Below, piece by piece: positions 18,392-26,799 of a DNA stretch of 64,000 nt. A program made the translations under genes and the position numbers. This DNA is from Bacteroidia bacterium (GTDB lineage Bacteria > Bacteroidota > Bacteroidia > B-17B0 > Aurantibacillaceae): contig JACMNO010000012.1 in NCBI GenBank assembly GCA_014378485.1, positions 21,746-85,745 of the forward strand, in the 5' to 3' direction. A model generated the notes under the pieces. That model was not told where the DNA came from and searched no databases. It saw only the letters and a list, made by a program, of their open reading frames with translations. The number at the start of each line of letters is the position of its first letter. The stretch's first letter is position 1.

Positions 18392-19096
18392 TTACTGCAA
18401 AGTAAACGACGATTGCAAATGACGCCTGATCTCCTCCTTTGAATTAAACATCATAACATCAATAATTGAAAGGAAAGGAATAAACTCATTTTCCACTTGA
18501 GGATAAACTATATTATTGGTTTTCAAAAACTTCAATTCAATTCCTTCATTTTTAAACTCTTCCTTATCATATAATTCAAAACCTCCAATTGGATTAATAT
18601 ATACATCTGCATGCCGGGCTTTACAAATTGCCATGACTTTTTTCCCGGATTTTAAATCATGGTTAATGTCAATAGAGGAGGATATAACTATCGGTGTTTT
18701 AATATCAAGGTAATGATTTATTTGTCTTAAAGAATTTAAAATAAATTGAAATAAATTTTTGCTTTCAAATTCAACAATCCCTTCTAACACAGCAAAAACT
18801 GCAGCGAAATGTGGTGTTTTCCGATACGATTCTGTAATTCGATTTAATATTTTTTTCCTTTCCATACCCCAATCATCAGATAAATACCTGTCTTTTACAT
18901 CAAGGTAATCGGAATCCTTTTTTAAAGGAAAAGTTATATACGCATCAGCCCCATTAATTAAAATGCGGTTTCGGTTTATCCATCCCTTTTTCGTATATTG
19001 AATATTGTCATAAATAATAAATTCATGAACCGCATTCATTAATTGAAAATAACCAATATAAGGAAATAAATATGGTTGCATGACAGCTACTTTCAT
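18392..19096 (-). CDS. WbqC family protein
   Basis: 234 residues. The N-terminus MKVAVMQPYLFPYIGYFQL and the YDNIQYTKKGWINRNRI segment are hallmarks of the WbqC-like family, found in many O-antigen loci. The family is thought to act on nucleotide-sugar intermediates, but the reaction is not settled. The start directly follows the stop of the aminotransferase gene (TAGATG), and substrate supply from that enzyme is likely. Confidence 0.88.
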   Translation of the reverse strand: MKVAVMQPYLFPYIGYFQLMNAVHEFIIYDNIQYTKKGWINRNRILINGADAYITFPLKKDSDYLDVKDRYLSDDWGMERKKILNRITESYRKTPHFAAVFAVLEGIVEFESKNLFQFILNSLRQINHYLDIKTPIVISSSIDINHDLKSGKKVMAICKARHADVYINPIGGFELYDKEEFKNEGIELKFLKTNNIVYPQVENEFIPFLSIIDVMMFNSKEEIRRHLQSSFTLQ

Positions 19097-20170
19097 CTAT
19101 ACTATTGAATTAATAATCTTACTTATCTTTTCTATGTGGAATTCTTCAAGATCAAAATACATTGGCAAGCACAGAACACGCTTCGAGATATCATCAGAAA
19201 TAGGACAAGAATAATGTTCTGTCAAAAATGGCAAATTATTTAATGAAGGATAAAAATAGCGACGTGTATTGAATTCATTTTTCAAAAAAGTTTCTTTTGC
19301 TTTCAATAAAATGGATTCACTTTCGAACACCACAGGGTAATATGCATAATTATATTTTGTCGATTCAGGCATTCCTGGGCGTGTAATTGCCGCTTTGGAT
19401 AATATTGATGAATAGAGATCTGAACGTTTTGCTCTCGCTTCTATTAATAGATCAAGCATCGGCAAATTGCATAAGCCCATTGCCGCGTGAAATTCGCAAT
19501 TTTTACCATTTATGCCCATTGTAAAATAGTCATCACCAATATGACCAAATGAATGATACAGATTTATCAATTTTAAAACCTCAGTATCTTTAGCGGTGAC
19601 TGAACCACCTTCAATTGTATGGAATAGTTTTGTGGCATGAAAACTACATGTACTTACATCACCATAATTAAAAATACTTTGGCCTTTGTATTCAACACCA
19701 AAAGCATGTGCAGCATCATATATTACTTTTAAACTATGCTTTAATGCAATTTTCTCGATTTGCTCAACGTCACAAGGTATTCCGTATACATGAGTTGCTA
19801 AAATAGCTGTAGTTCTAGGAGTAATTAAAGCTTCAATTTTACTACTGTCAATACAAAAGGTTTCACTCGAAATATCGCAAAACACAGGCTTACAGCCCTC
19901 CCAAAGTAATGAATTTGTGGTAGCAACATAAGAAAAGGGAGTTGTTATAACTTCTCCAATAATATTTAATGCCTTAATAGCCAATTGCATAGCTATAGTA
20001 CCATTAGAAACAAATAGTAGATTTTCAAGTCCTAATTTTTTACAAATATCATTTTCTAATTTTTGTACTAAAGGGCCTCTATTAGTTAAATGATGATTTT
20101 GCCATATACTATCAATGATTCGATTATAATCTGATTGGGGGGGTAAATAGGATTTAGTTACATTTATCAT
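19097..20170 (-). CDS. DegT/DnrJ/EryC1 family sugar aminotransferase
   Basis: 357 residues. PLP-binding elements are visible: SNGT near 55-58, Asp152 in YDAAHAFG and the Schiff-base Lys181 in SFHATKLFHTIEGG. These enzymes transfer an amino group to a keto sugar nucleotide. The downstream WbqC gene starts immediately after its stop. Together with the second aminotransferase at 23670..24797 it shows that at least one amino sugar is in the glycan. It is the first gene of the long minus-strand run; 250 bases of non-coding DNA separate it from the divergent type IX cargo gene. Confidence 0.9.
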   Translation of the reverse strand: MINVTKSYLPPQSDYNRIIDSIWQNHHLTNRGPLVQKLENDICKKLGLENLLFVSNGTIAMQLAIKALNIIGEVITTPFSYVATTNSLLWEGCKPVFCDISSETFCIDSSKIEALITPRTTAILATHVYGIPCDVEQIEKIALKHSLKVIYDAAHAFGVEYKGQSIFNYGDVSTCSFHATKLFHTIEGGSVTAKDTEVLKLINLYHSFGHIGDDYFTMGINGKNCEFHAAMGLCNLPMLDLLIEARAKRSDLYSSILSKAAITRPGMPESTKYNYAYYPVVFESESILLKAKETFLKNEFNTRRYFYPSLNNLPFLTEHYSCPISDDISKRVLCLPMYFDLEEFHIEKISKIINSIV

Positions 20171-20389
20171 AAAATAATATTGGCATTAACTTTATAAATG
20201 TAATTAAGTTTCAAGCATTTGCCAATTCTTATTAAGAATAAATTATCAAATAAGATCTGTGATTATTTAATTTTCAAAAAAATATGAAGCATAAACAAAA
20301 AATAGTCAAATATCAATCTTTTCTATGCCACAAGGAGTTTATTTACTATAATACAATCTAAATGTCTGTAAAATTCAGGTTGGTTTTAC

Positions 20390-20397
20390 TATATTTG
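20390..20397 (+). promoter_or_regulatory. Bacteroidota-type -7 box before the PKD protein gene
   Basis: TATATTTG matches the TAnnTTTG consensus for the primary sigma factor of Bacteroidota. It lies 27 bases before the TTG start at 20424. I do not see a good -33 TTTG element at the usual spacing. Confidence 0.45.
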
Positions 20398-20423
20398 TAA
20401 TAGTCAATAACATATACCGTAAA

Positions 20424-23400
20424 TTGCTATATAAAAAATTCATTTATAAGAATAGTAAATCAATAAAAAAAGCAGTAGTTCATTGTTCTTTTTTATGTAT
20501 AATTTTATGTCTAAATTATAGTTCTTTGATTGGACAATCAATACCTAATAATAATTTAAAATTATGGTTAAAGGCCGATTCCGGAATAGTTAAAAACTCT
20601 TCAAATAAAGTTTTAACCTGGTCTGACATAAGTGGAAACAACAACAACTTACATTCTTTACCCGGGTCTGAACCACTAATCCAGAATTCTATTGAAATTA
20701 ATAATTTGCCAACTATACAATTCAGTGGCACAAGTTCATTAATATTCGATGCGACATTTTCAATTGATAGCTTTACTGTATTTTACATAGCAAAAAAAAA
20801 TGCAGCAGCTAACAGATTAATAATATTTGGCGATATTACAACACAAACCGGTATTTTCAACTGGGATGATGGTTTTACCTATATTCAAACTCCCTCTACT
20901 TATGCCGGTTTGAACACGGGTGCTCAAACCGATTATTCAGCATATTTAATTAAATTTAATAAACTGACTGCAAGTGTATTCAAAGATGGGTCACAAACTG
21001 CCACTACTACTCCTTTTGTATATAACGGATTATTTAATTTTAATCAATTAGGGGAAAGTAATTTTTATAGCTCGGGGACTGTCGGCGAAATTGCCGAGAT
21101 CATTGTATATAATGGCATTTTAAAAGTTTCAGAAATAAATCAAATAGAACAATATATTTTTAATAAATATGCTCCACCGATATCCCTTCCAAATAATATT
21201 ACTGTAGCTAATTCCTATTGTGATACAATAATTAGTCCGATAGGTTACTTTACTAACTATGCCTGGTCAACCGGCGCAACGACTCCAAGCATCGCAGTAA
21301 ATAAATCAGGTAAGTATTGGGTTAATGCTACCAATATTTTCGGGAAACTTTCTTCCGATACCATTTTGGTCACCTACCCCAATTACCATCAGCCTTTGCA
21401 AAATGTGATCTGTGCCAACAAGAATCTGGCATGGGATACAGAGCTCCCAAAAAGTTCCTTTTCATTTCAATGGCAGGATAATTCACCTGATTCAGTTTTT
21501 GCAATTACCCAGGCCGGTAATTATTATGTAAAAATTACAGATTCTTTGGGTTGCTCAATCACATCTGATACCCTCAAAATAACCGTAGATACATTTGCCA
21601 ATACCATGTCTTTAGGAAATGACACTTTTCTCTGTTCCGGCAACTTAATTACCCTAACCAGCGGCGCTTCTCCTTCACTCACCTACACCTGGAGCACAGG
21701 ATCCAATAATGATTCCTTACTAATTACTACCACAGGGCAATATTCTGTTGTAGTAACAAACACCAATAACTGTGTGGCAAGAGATACTATTATTGTAAAC
21801 ATTAGTGGTCAAGCTCCTGTCGCTAATTTCAGTACAAGCATTGGTTGTCAAAATACTGCCGTTAGTTTCACCAATTTATCCAGTGCTGTTGCTGGAAATA
21901 CAATTATTGCTACTAATTGGAATTTTGGGGATGTTGCTTCCGGAACATTCAGTACCTCAGCAGCAACCAATCCTTTTCATACCTTTTCAGACACTGGCAC
22001 CTATACTATTCGTTTAAAGGTAATCACCAATGCGGGTTGCGAACAATCAATAACCAAAACAATTCATATTGCCCCAAAGCCAACCGTAAATTTTTCGATA
22101 GGCAATTCCTGCCAAAATGATAGCACTTCTTTTTCTAACCTCAGCACAAGCAATGCCGGTTATCCTCTTTCCTCTTTAAACTGGAATTTTGGAGATTCCT
22201 CAAGTGGTTTAGCTAATAATTCCAATTCGCAAAATCCAAAACATCTGTTCTCAACTCAATCCAATTATACTATCAAATTAGTGGCTACCAATAATGCCGG
22301 TTGTAAAGATTCACTGATAAACATTATCACAGTAAAAGCACAGGTAAAAGCAGGTTTTACCTATAGCACGCCTTGTACCAATACCACGACTGTTTTTCAG
22401 GATAATTCCATTGCATCCTCTACAGCTCCATCTACCCGCTTATGGAACTTTGGCAACAGCACTTCGGCAGGTTTAACTGTCGCTAAAGCCTATGCAACTT
22501 CCGGTGTGTACTCAGTTTCTTTAACAGTTACCGTAAACGGTTGTACCTCAAACATCAGTAAGATTATTACTATATTTTCTCCCCCGGTTCCAAATTTTAC
22601 TATTCCTGCATCCTGCTTAAAAGATACCATCACAGCCATCAACTCTTCTATGGCACAAAGCGGTGTCATTTCATCATACAATTGGAAATTAAATAATCTA
22701 CCTTTTTCAGCTGTTCAAAATCCCACTCTTAGTCTAAGCAGCGCGGGAAGTTACCCGGTTCGGTTAACCGTTGTAAATTCTTTCGGTTGTAAAGATTCTA
22801 TAACAAAAACAATCACCGTTTATCCTTTACCAATCGTCGATTTCACCACTAACCCCGCTACCTATTATTACATCAACTCACCTGTAAATTTTATTCCTTC
22901 TATTTTAAATGCCAGTTCATATGTATGGTCCGGAAGCAGCATTTCTACATCAACTGTTCAAAGCCCTTCCTACACATTTAATGCACAAGGAACATATACC
23001 GTAACACTTAATTTAAAAGATCTGCAAGGATGCCGTAATTTAAAAACAAAAACTCTTTTAGTTTCAAAACCTTATCTTGATGTTGCTATTTTAAATGTAA
23101 CCACCATTAAAGATGATGATGGCTTTATGACCGTGAAAACGGATCTCGCTAATTACGGAACAATACCAGTTTCGGCCATTGATCTTCAATACCAGATAAG
23201 CGATGGCGGAAACAATAAAGAAACTTGGGCCGGTACGCTTATTCCAAACGCTTTTTTCACCTATACTTTTAACTCAAAGAGTGCTTCCCAGGCAAATAGT
23301 ACAAATAATATTACCTGTGTTGATATTAAAAAAGTAAATGGCATTAATGATGACAACCAAACTAACAATAACCTATGTAGCACGTTAAGTTATAATGAGA

Positions 23401-23663
23401 TTGCTGTTTCAAACCCAATCCCTAATCCTGCTGAAGGAGATATAACTTTACCGGTAATCCTGAATAAAAATATTGAAATAAATATTACTATCTATAATTC
23501 AAATGGCCAGCTACTATATGAAGCAGCCCCACAGAGAGGGATTGAAGGATTAAATTTAATTATTTTACCCACTTCTTCTTATTCAAGAGGATGTTATATA
23601 ATAAAGACCGTTATTGATGATAAGGTGTTCATCAAAAAATTTATTAAAATAAGCAATAAGTAA
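20424..23663 (+). CDS. Large secreted PKD-repeat protein with type IX secretion sorting domain
   Basis: 1079 residues from a TTG start; there is no in-frame ATG before the signal peptide. A signal peptide occupies about 1-38 (basic region, then a hydrophobic stretch ending in LIGQS). Next comes a LamG-like jelly-roll region (about 45-245, NLKLWLKADSG and TWSDISGNNNN), several PKD/Ig-like repeats (about 330-860, with WNFGD and HTFSDTGTYTI motifs), a CARDB-like domain (about 870-960), and a C-terminal type A sorting domain (about 995-1079: NPIPNPAEGDI, INITIYNSNGQLLYE, CYIIKTVI, KKFIKI). It should be exported across the outer membrane and anchored or released there. It interrupts the glycan cluster and points the opposite way from both flanking aminotransferase genes. 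Confidence 0.88.
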   Translation: MLYKKFIYKNSKSIKKAVVHCSFLCIILCLNYSSLIGQSIPNNNLKLWLKADSGIVKNSSNKVLTWSDISGNNNNLHSLPGSEPLIQNSIEINNLPTIQFSGTSSLIFDATFSIDSFTVFYIAKKNAAANRLIIFGDITTQTGIFNWDDGFTYIQTPSTYAGLNTGAQTDYSAYLIKFNKLTASVFKDGSQTATTTPFVYNGLFNFNQLGESNFYSSGTVGEIAEIIVYNGILKVSEINQIEQYIFNKYAPPISLPNNITVANSYCDTIISPIGYFTNYAWSTGATTPSIAVNKSGKYWVNATNIFGKLSSDTILVTYPNYHQPLQNVICANKNLAWDTELPKSSFSFQWQDNSPDSVFAITQAGNYYVKITDSLGCSITSDTLKITVDTFANTMSLGNDTFLCSGNLITLTSGASPSLTYTWSTGSNNDSLLITTTGQYSVVVTNTNNCVARDTIIVNISGQAPVANFSTSIGCQNTAVSFTNLSSAVAGNTIIATNWNFGDVASGTFSTSAATNPFHTFSDTGTYTIRLKVITNAGCEQSITKTIHIAPKPTVNFSIGNSCQNDSTSFSNLSTSNAGYPLSSLNWNFGDSSSGLANNSNSQNPKHLFSTQSNYTIKLVATNNAGCKDSLINIITVKAQVKAGFTYSTPCTNTTTVFQDNSIASSTAPSTRLWNFGNSTSAGLTVAKAYATSGVYSVSLTVTVNGCTSNISKIITIFSPPVPNFTIPASCLKDTITAINSSMAQSGVISSYNWKLNNLPFSAVQNPTLSLSSAGSYPVRLTVVNSFGCKDSITKTITVYPLPIVDFTTNPATYYYINSPVNFIPSILNASSYVWSGSSISTSTVQSPSYTFNAQGTYTVTLNLKDLQGCRNLKTKTLLVSKPYLDVAILNVTTIKDDDGFMTVKTDLANYGTIPVSAIDLQYQISDGGNNKETWAGTLIPNAFFTYTFNSKSASQANSTNNITCVDIKKVNGINDDNQTNNNLCSTLSYNEIAVSNPIPNPAEGDITLPVILNKNIEINITIYNSNGQLLYEAAPQRGIEGLNLIILPTSSYSRGCYIIKTVIDDKVFIKKFIKISNK

Positions 23664-23669
23664 TTTTAA

Positions 23670-24797
23670 CTAATTATAAAATCGAATAACTGAGTTTATA
23701 ACATGCGTTTGTTCCTTACTTGCCAAATCATAAAATAAAGGAAGTCTCAATAAACGTTCTGTATAACGATCCGCATTGGTTAACTCTCTGTTATCTTTTA
23801 AAGCACTATAAAAAGGACTTTTATGCAAAGAGATGTAATGAAAAACTGCCAAAATTCCATCATCCTGTAAATGGCTAATAAGTGCTACTCTCTCATCGTT
23901 AGAACGACAAATAAGATAAAAGATATGTGCATTATTTGTAGCGTACTCGGGTATTTTAGGTAATTTAATTTTTTTAGAAGTCTCTAATGATTTAAATGCA
24001 TCATAATAACAATTCCAAATTTTCATTCGTTTTTTTTGAATCACCTCAAGTTTCTCTAATTGCGCGAATAAAAAGGCCGCAATGATATCTGATGGAAGAA
24101 AAGAAGACCCAATATCAACCCAATCGTATTGAGCTAAACCACCCCTAAAGAACTGAGAACGATTTGTTCCTTTTTCACGAATAATTTCTGCCCGATCAAT
24201 AAATTTTTCGTCATTAATAACTAACATTCCACCTTCACCAGACATAATATTTTTTGTTTCGTGAAATGAAAAGGTTGCTAAATGACCGATACTTCCTAAA
24301 GGTTTATTTTTATAAAAACTATCAATGGATTGTGCAGCATCCTCAATAACAAACAACTTATATTTTTCCGCCAAATGAAGGATTACATCCATATCGCAGG
24401 CAATTCCCGCGTAATGAACCACTACAATTGCCTTGGTTTTGGAAGTGATCAATGGTTCAATCTCTGCAGGATCAATATTTGGATTCTCTGAATTACTGTC
24501 ACAGAAAACTAACTTCGCCCCGCGCAATACAAACGCATTGGCGGTTGAAACAAAAGTATAAGAAGGCATAATAACTTCATCACCCAATTTAATATCAATT
24601 AAAATGGCAGCCATTTCCAGTGCAGTTGTACAAGAAGTCGTTAATAATACTTTTTTAAATCCGTACTTTTTCTCAAAAAAATCATGGCATTTATTTGTGA
24701 ATAAACCATCTCCTGATATTTTGCCCAATTTTACAGCTTGGGAAATATATTCTAGTTCATTACCAATGAAAAAAGGTTTATTGAATGGTACCTTCAT
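23670..24797 (-). CDS. wecE: dTDP-4-amino-4,6-dideoxygalactose transaminase (WecE-like)
   Basis: 375 residues, the WecE/RffA length. Recognisable blocks are VPFNKPFFIGNELEYI at the start, SCTTALEMAA near 55-64, VIEDAAQ at 150-156 and the PLP Lys182 in SFHETKNIMSGEGG. WecE converts dTDP-4-keto-6-deoxyglucose to dTDP-Fuc4N using glutamate. No rmlA/rmlB genes are in this window, so the dTDP-sugar must be made elsewhere. The gene converges with the PKD protein gene, 6 bases apart, and is divergent from the truncated rdgB copy. Confidence 0.9.
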   Translation of the reverse strand: MKVPFNKPFFIGNELEYISQAVKLGKISGDGLFTNKCHDFFEKKYGFKKVLLTTSCTTALEMAAILIDIKLGDEVIMPSYTFVSTANAFVLRGAKLVFCDSNSENPNIDPAEIEPLITSKTKAIVVVHYAGIACDMDVILHLAEKYKLFVIEDAAQSIDSFYKNKPLGSIGHLATFSFHETKNIMSGEGGMLVINDEKFIDRAEIIREKGTNRSQFFRGGLAQYDWVDIGSSFLPSDIIAAFLFAQLEKLEVIQKKRMKIWNCYYDAFKSLETSKKIKLPKIPEYATNNAHIFYLICRSNDERVALISHLQDDGILAVFHYISLHKSPFYSALKDNRELTNADRYTERLLRLPLFYDLASKEQTHVINSVIRFYN

Positions 24798-24840
24798 AAA
24801 TTAAATTATCCTAATTTTAAATTTACTAATTATCCTTCAA

Positions 24841-24848
24841 CAAAACTA
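24841..24848 (-). promoter_or_regulatory. Possible -7 box for wecE
   Basis: Read on the minus strand the sequence is TAGTTTTG, matching TAnnTTTG. It lies 44 bases before the wecE start. A -33 element is not evident. Confidence 0.35.
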
Positions 24849-24878
24849 AACAGAATTTTAAAAAGTATTTATTTTCTA

Positions 24879-25091
24879 ATGCAACTGATTTTCGCCACTC
24901 ATAACATAAACAAATTAAAAGACGTCAGGAGCCTTATTCCTGATCCGATCGACCTACTTAGCCTGGATGAAGTTCATTTCAAAAAAGACATCGAAGAAAC
25001 CGAAACAACTATTGAAGGCAATGCTTTATTGAAAGCCAAAACGATTTATGAAAAAACTGGCATTAATTGCTTTGCTGATGACAGCTATTGA
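24879..25091 (+). pseudogene. rdgB: Truncated duplicate of the rdgB 5' end
   Basis: This 70-residue frame repeats the first 69 codons of the intact rdgB at 26192. Over 24879..25085 against 26192..26398 I count 191 of 207 identical bases (about 92 percent) with no gaps. Homology begins exactly at the ATG and ends after GATGACAGC; the frame then stops two codons later. The peptide keeps the N-terminal substrate-binding motif (FATHNINK) but lacks most of the enzyme, so it cannot be a working pyrophosphatase. It forms a direct repeat flanking the AbiEii-like module. Confidence 0.9.
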
Positions 25092-25148
25092 TGAAAAATA
25101 TTCATACAGAACTTTCTTGAACTTGATATTAAATAATGCTCGTAAAAG

Positions 25149-25820
25149 TTATTTTAAAGCTTTATTTTTTAAAAACTCAATACTAATATGCGTTAAATAC
25201 TTTTTTATTTCTTCATTAGTAGGCTGCATTGAACTAACATAAGTCACCTCTTCTTCATAACTCACATCATCGTAATACATTAACTGCTCCATAAAGTTTC
25301 TGTAATTAAATAACGTTGCAGTACTTGAATTAAATAATAAGCCTGCCTTGATAATAATTTCATCTAATGAAACGCCTTGATTTAAAATAAAATATAAATC
25401 AAAATAATCTTTCCATTTAGCCCTTCCTCCTAATGCAAATGCTTTCATGGCGGCTAATGTCAAAAGATTTGGCATTCTAACACCATCAAACACTTTGTTT
25501 ACAGGAATTGTATGTGGGAAATTAAAAAAAGTAATTTTTACGCCATTTAAAATAAAATGCGCTTGATCTTTCCCTTCAAATATAGATATAATATTATCCG
25601 ATGTCTTAGATTGAAGTTTAGCCTTTGCGTTTAATTGGTTTTTGTTTTTAAATGTAAATAAATCGAAATCGATAGACTCCCGATGACCTAATAATAGTTC
25701 AATAGCAGTTTCGCCAGCTAAGTAATAATCGGTTTTAAATTGACTGATTAAAGGCAATAAATCTTTTTGACTTTGATTAAGAATATTTAAGTAAACCTTT
25801 TGACTCAAAATATTTTCCAA
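25149..25820 (-). CDS. AbiEii/AbiGii-like nucleotidyltransferase toxin
   Basis: 223 residues. YYLAGETAIELLLGHRESIDFDLFTF around 31-56 matches the nucleotidyltransferase motif of AbiEii/AbiGii toxins (G-T-A-hydrophobic-hR-S-DFDLF), and GGRAKWKDYFDLYFIL near 150 is the second conserved block. This family adds nucleotides to tRNA or related targets and can stop growth during phage infection. Its 5' end overlaps the upstream partner gene by 44 bases. The pair is inserted between two copies of the rdgB 5' end and is antisense to rdgB. Confidence 0.85.
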   Translation of the reverse strand: MENILSQKVYLNILNQSQKDLLPLISQFKTDYYLAGETAIELLLGHRESIDFDLFTFKNKNQLNAKAKLQSKTSDNIISIFEGKDQAHFILNGVKITFFNFPHTIPVNKVFDGVRMPNLLTLAAMKAFALGGRAKWKDYFDLYFILNQGVSLDEIIIKAGLLFNSSTATLFNYRNFMEQLMYYDDVSYEEEVTYVSSMQPTNEEIKKYLTHISIEFLKNKALK

Positions 25821-26067
25821 ACATATTTAAAATTGATAATCTGTAATTTTGTCGTTTTTTCTCCTTTACCTTAACAATATTATTTTCAACTATCTTGGCT
25901 ACTTTTTGTTCACCTACTATTTTAAATAGTTCTTTAATCTGCGGTAAATCTGCGTAACTCAGTATAAATTCAACTAATACTTCATCACTGATCGCATGGA
26001 GTTTGTCTTTTTTTATGTACCAAAATAAGACTGCGTTTTCATCTATAAATTGCTCTCTTGTTTTCAT
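25777..26067 (-). CDS. Partner (probable antitoxin) of the AbiEii-like toxin
   Basis: 96 residues, basic C-terminus, rich in Lys and hydrophobic residues (YADLPQIKELFKIVGEQKVAKIVENNIVK). I do not recognise a named domain. It precedes and overlaps the AbiEii-like toxin gene by 44 bases, the usual place for the antitoxin, and small proteins of this kind commonly accompany this toxin group in Bacteroidota. No winged-helix AbiEi domain is obvious. Confidence 0.6.
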   Translation of the reverse strand: MKTREQFIDENAVLFWYIKKDKLHAISDEVLVEFILSYADLPQIKELFKIVGEQKVAKIVENNIVKVKEKKRQNYRLSILNMFGKYFESKGLLKYS

Positions 26068-26080
26068 TTTTTAACAAATA

Positions 26081-26088
26081 CAAAACTA
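26081..26088 (-). promoter_or_regulatory. Possible -7 box for the AbiEii-like module
   Basis: On the minus strand the bases read TAGTTTTG (TAnnTTTG), 14 bases before the start of the partner gene. The short leader makes this tentative. Confidence 0.3.
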
Positions 26089-26171
26089 TTTTTAAGCTTT
26101 ATAAATCCATATTAAATTTACGAATTTAAAACTCAAAACATCAAACTATTTTCTTAAAATTACATATATTT

Positions 26172-26179
26172 TAAATTTG
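26172..26179 (+). promoter_or_regulatory. Possible -7 box for intact rdgB
   Basis: TAAATTTG matches TAnnTTTG and lies 12 bases before the rdgB ATG. It is absent in front of the truncated copy, so the inserted segment would have brought its own promoter. Confidence 0.35.
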
Positions 26180-26191
26180 CAAGTCCATTAT

Positions 26192-26794
26192 ATGCAACTG
26201 ATTTTCGCAACCCACAACCAAAATAAACTGAAAGAAGTCAGGAGCCTAATTCCTGATTCGATCAACCTACTTAGCCTGGATGAAGTTCATTTCAAAAAAG
26301 ACATTGAAGAAACCGAAACAACCATTGAAGGCAATGCTATATTGAAAGCCAAAACGATTTATGAAGAAACTGGCATTAATTGCTTTGCTGATGACAGCGG
26401 ATTATTGGTTGATGCATTAAATGGCGCTCCGGGCGTTTATTCTGCCAGGTATGCGGGAGAACAAAAAAGTGATCGTGATAATATGGAAAAGTTATTGCAA
26501 GAATTGCAGGGCAAACAAGAAAGGTCAGCGTATTTTAAAACAGTGATGGCTTTGATTATTAATGACAAAAAATATCTTTTTGAAGGAATTATAAAGGGAA
26601 AAATAATGCCAGAAAAAGCCGGCACAAATGGATTTGGGTACGATCCTGTTTTTATGCCGGATGGTTATAATCAAACATTTGCTCAAATGGATCAGGAAAC
26701 AAAAAATTCAATTTCACACAGAGGTATTGCTTTAAAGAAAATGGTTGAATTTTTAACATCCTTCGGGTTAAGGGCGCATTCTTCAAAGGAGTAA
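26192..26794 (+). CDS. rdgB: XTP/dITP diphosphatase (RdgB/HAM1)
   Basis: 200 residues from the ATG at 26192; a TTG 15 bases upstream also keeps the frame, but the duplication boundary and homology start at this ATG. The family motifs are FATHNQNKLKEV at the start, FADDSGLLVDALNGAPGVYSARYAG in the middle, GTNGFGYDPVF and SHRGIALKKM near the end. The enzyme hydrolyses non-canonical purine triphosphates (ITP, XTP) to monophosphates and keeps them out of DNA. The stop is 5 bases from the convergent asnB stop. Confidence 0.95.
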   Translation: MQLIFATHNQNKLKEVRSLIPDSINLLSLDEVHFKKDIEETETTIEGNAILKAKTIYEETGINCFADDSGLLVDALNGAPGVYSARYAGEQKSDRDNMEKLLQELQGKQERSAYFKTVMALIINDKKYLFEGIIKGKIMPEKAGTNGFGYDPVFMPDGYNQTFAQMDQETKNSISHRGIALKKMVEFLTSFGLRAHSSKE

Positions 26795-26799
26795 TAAAA

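Noticed and set aside
25048..25242. A plus-strand frame at the junction of the rdgB stump and the AbiEii-like gene
   Set aside because: It begins out of frame inside the rdgB duplicate and continues antisense to the toxin gene.
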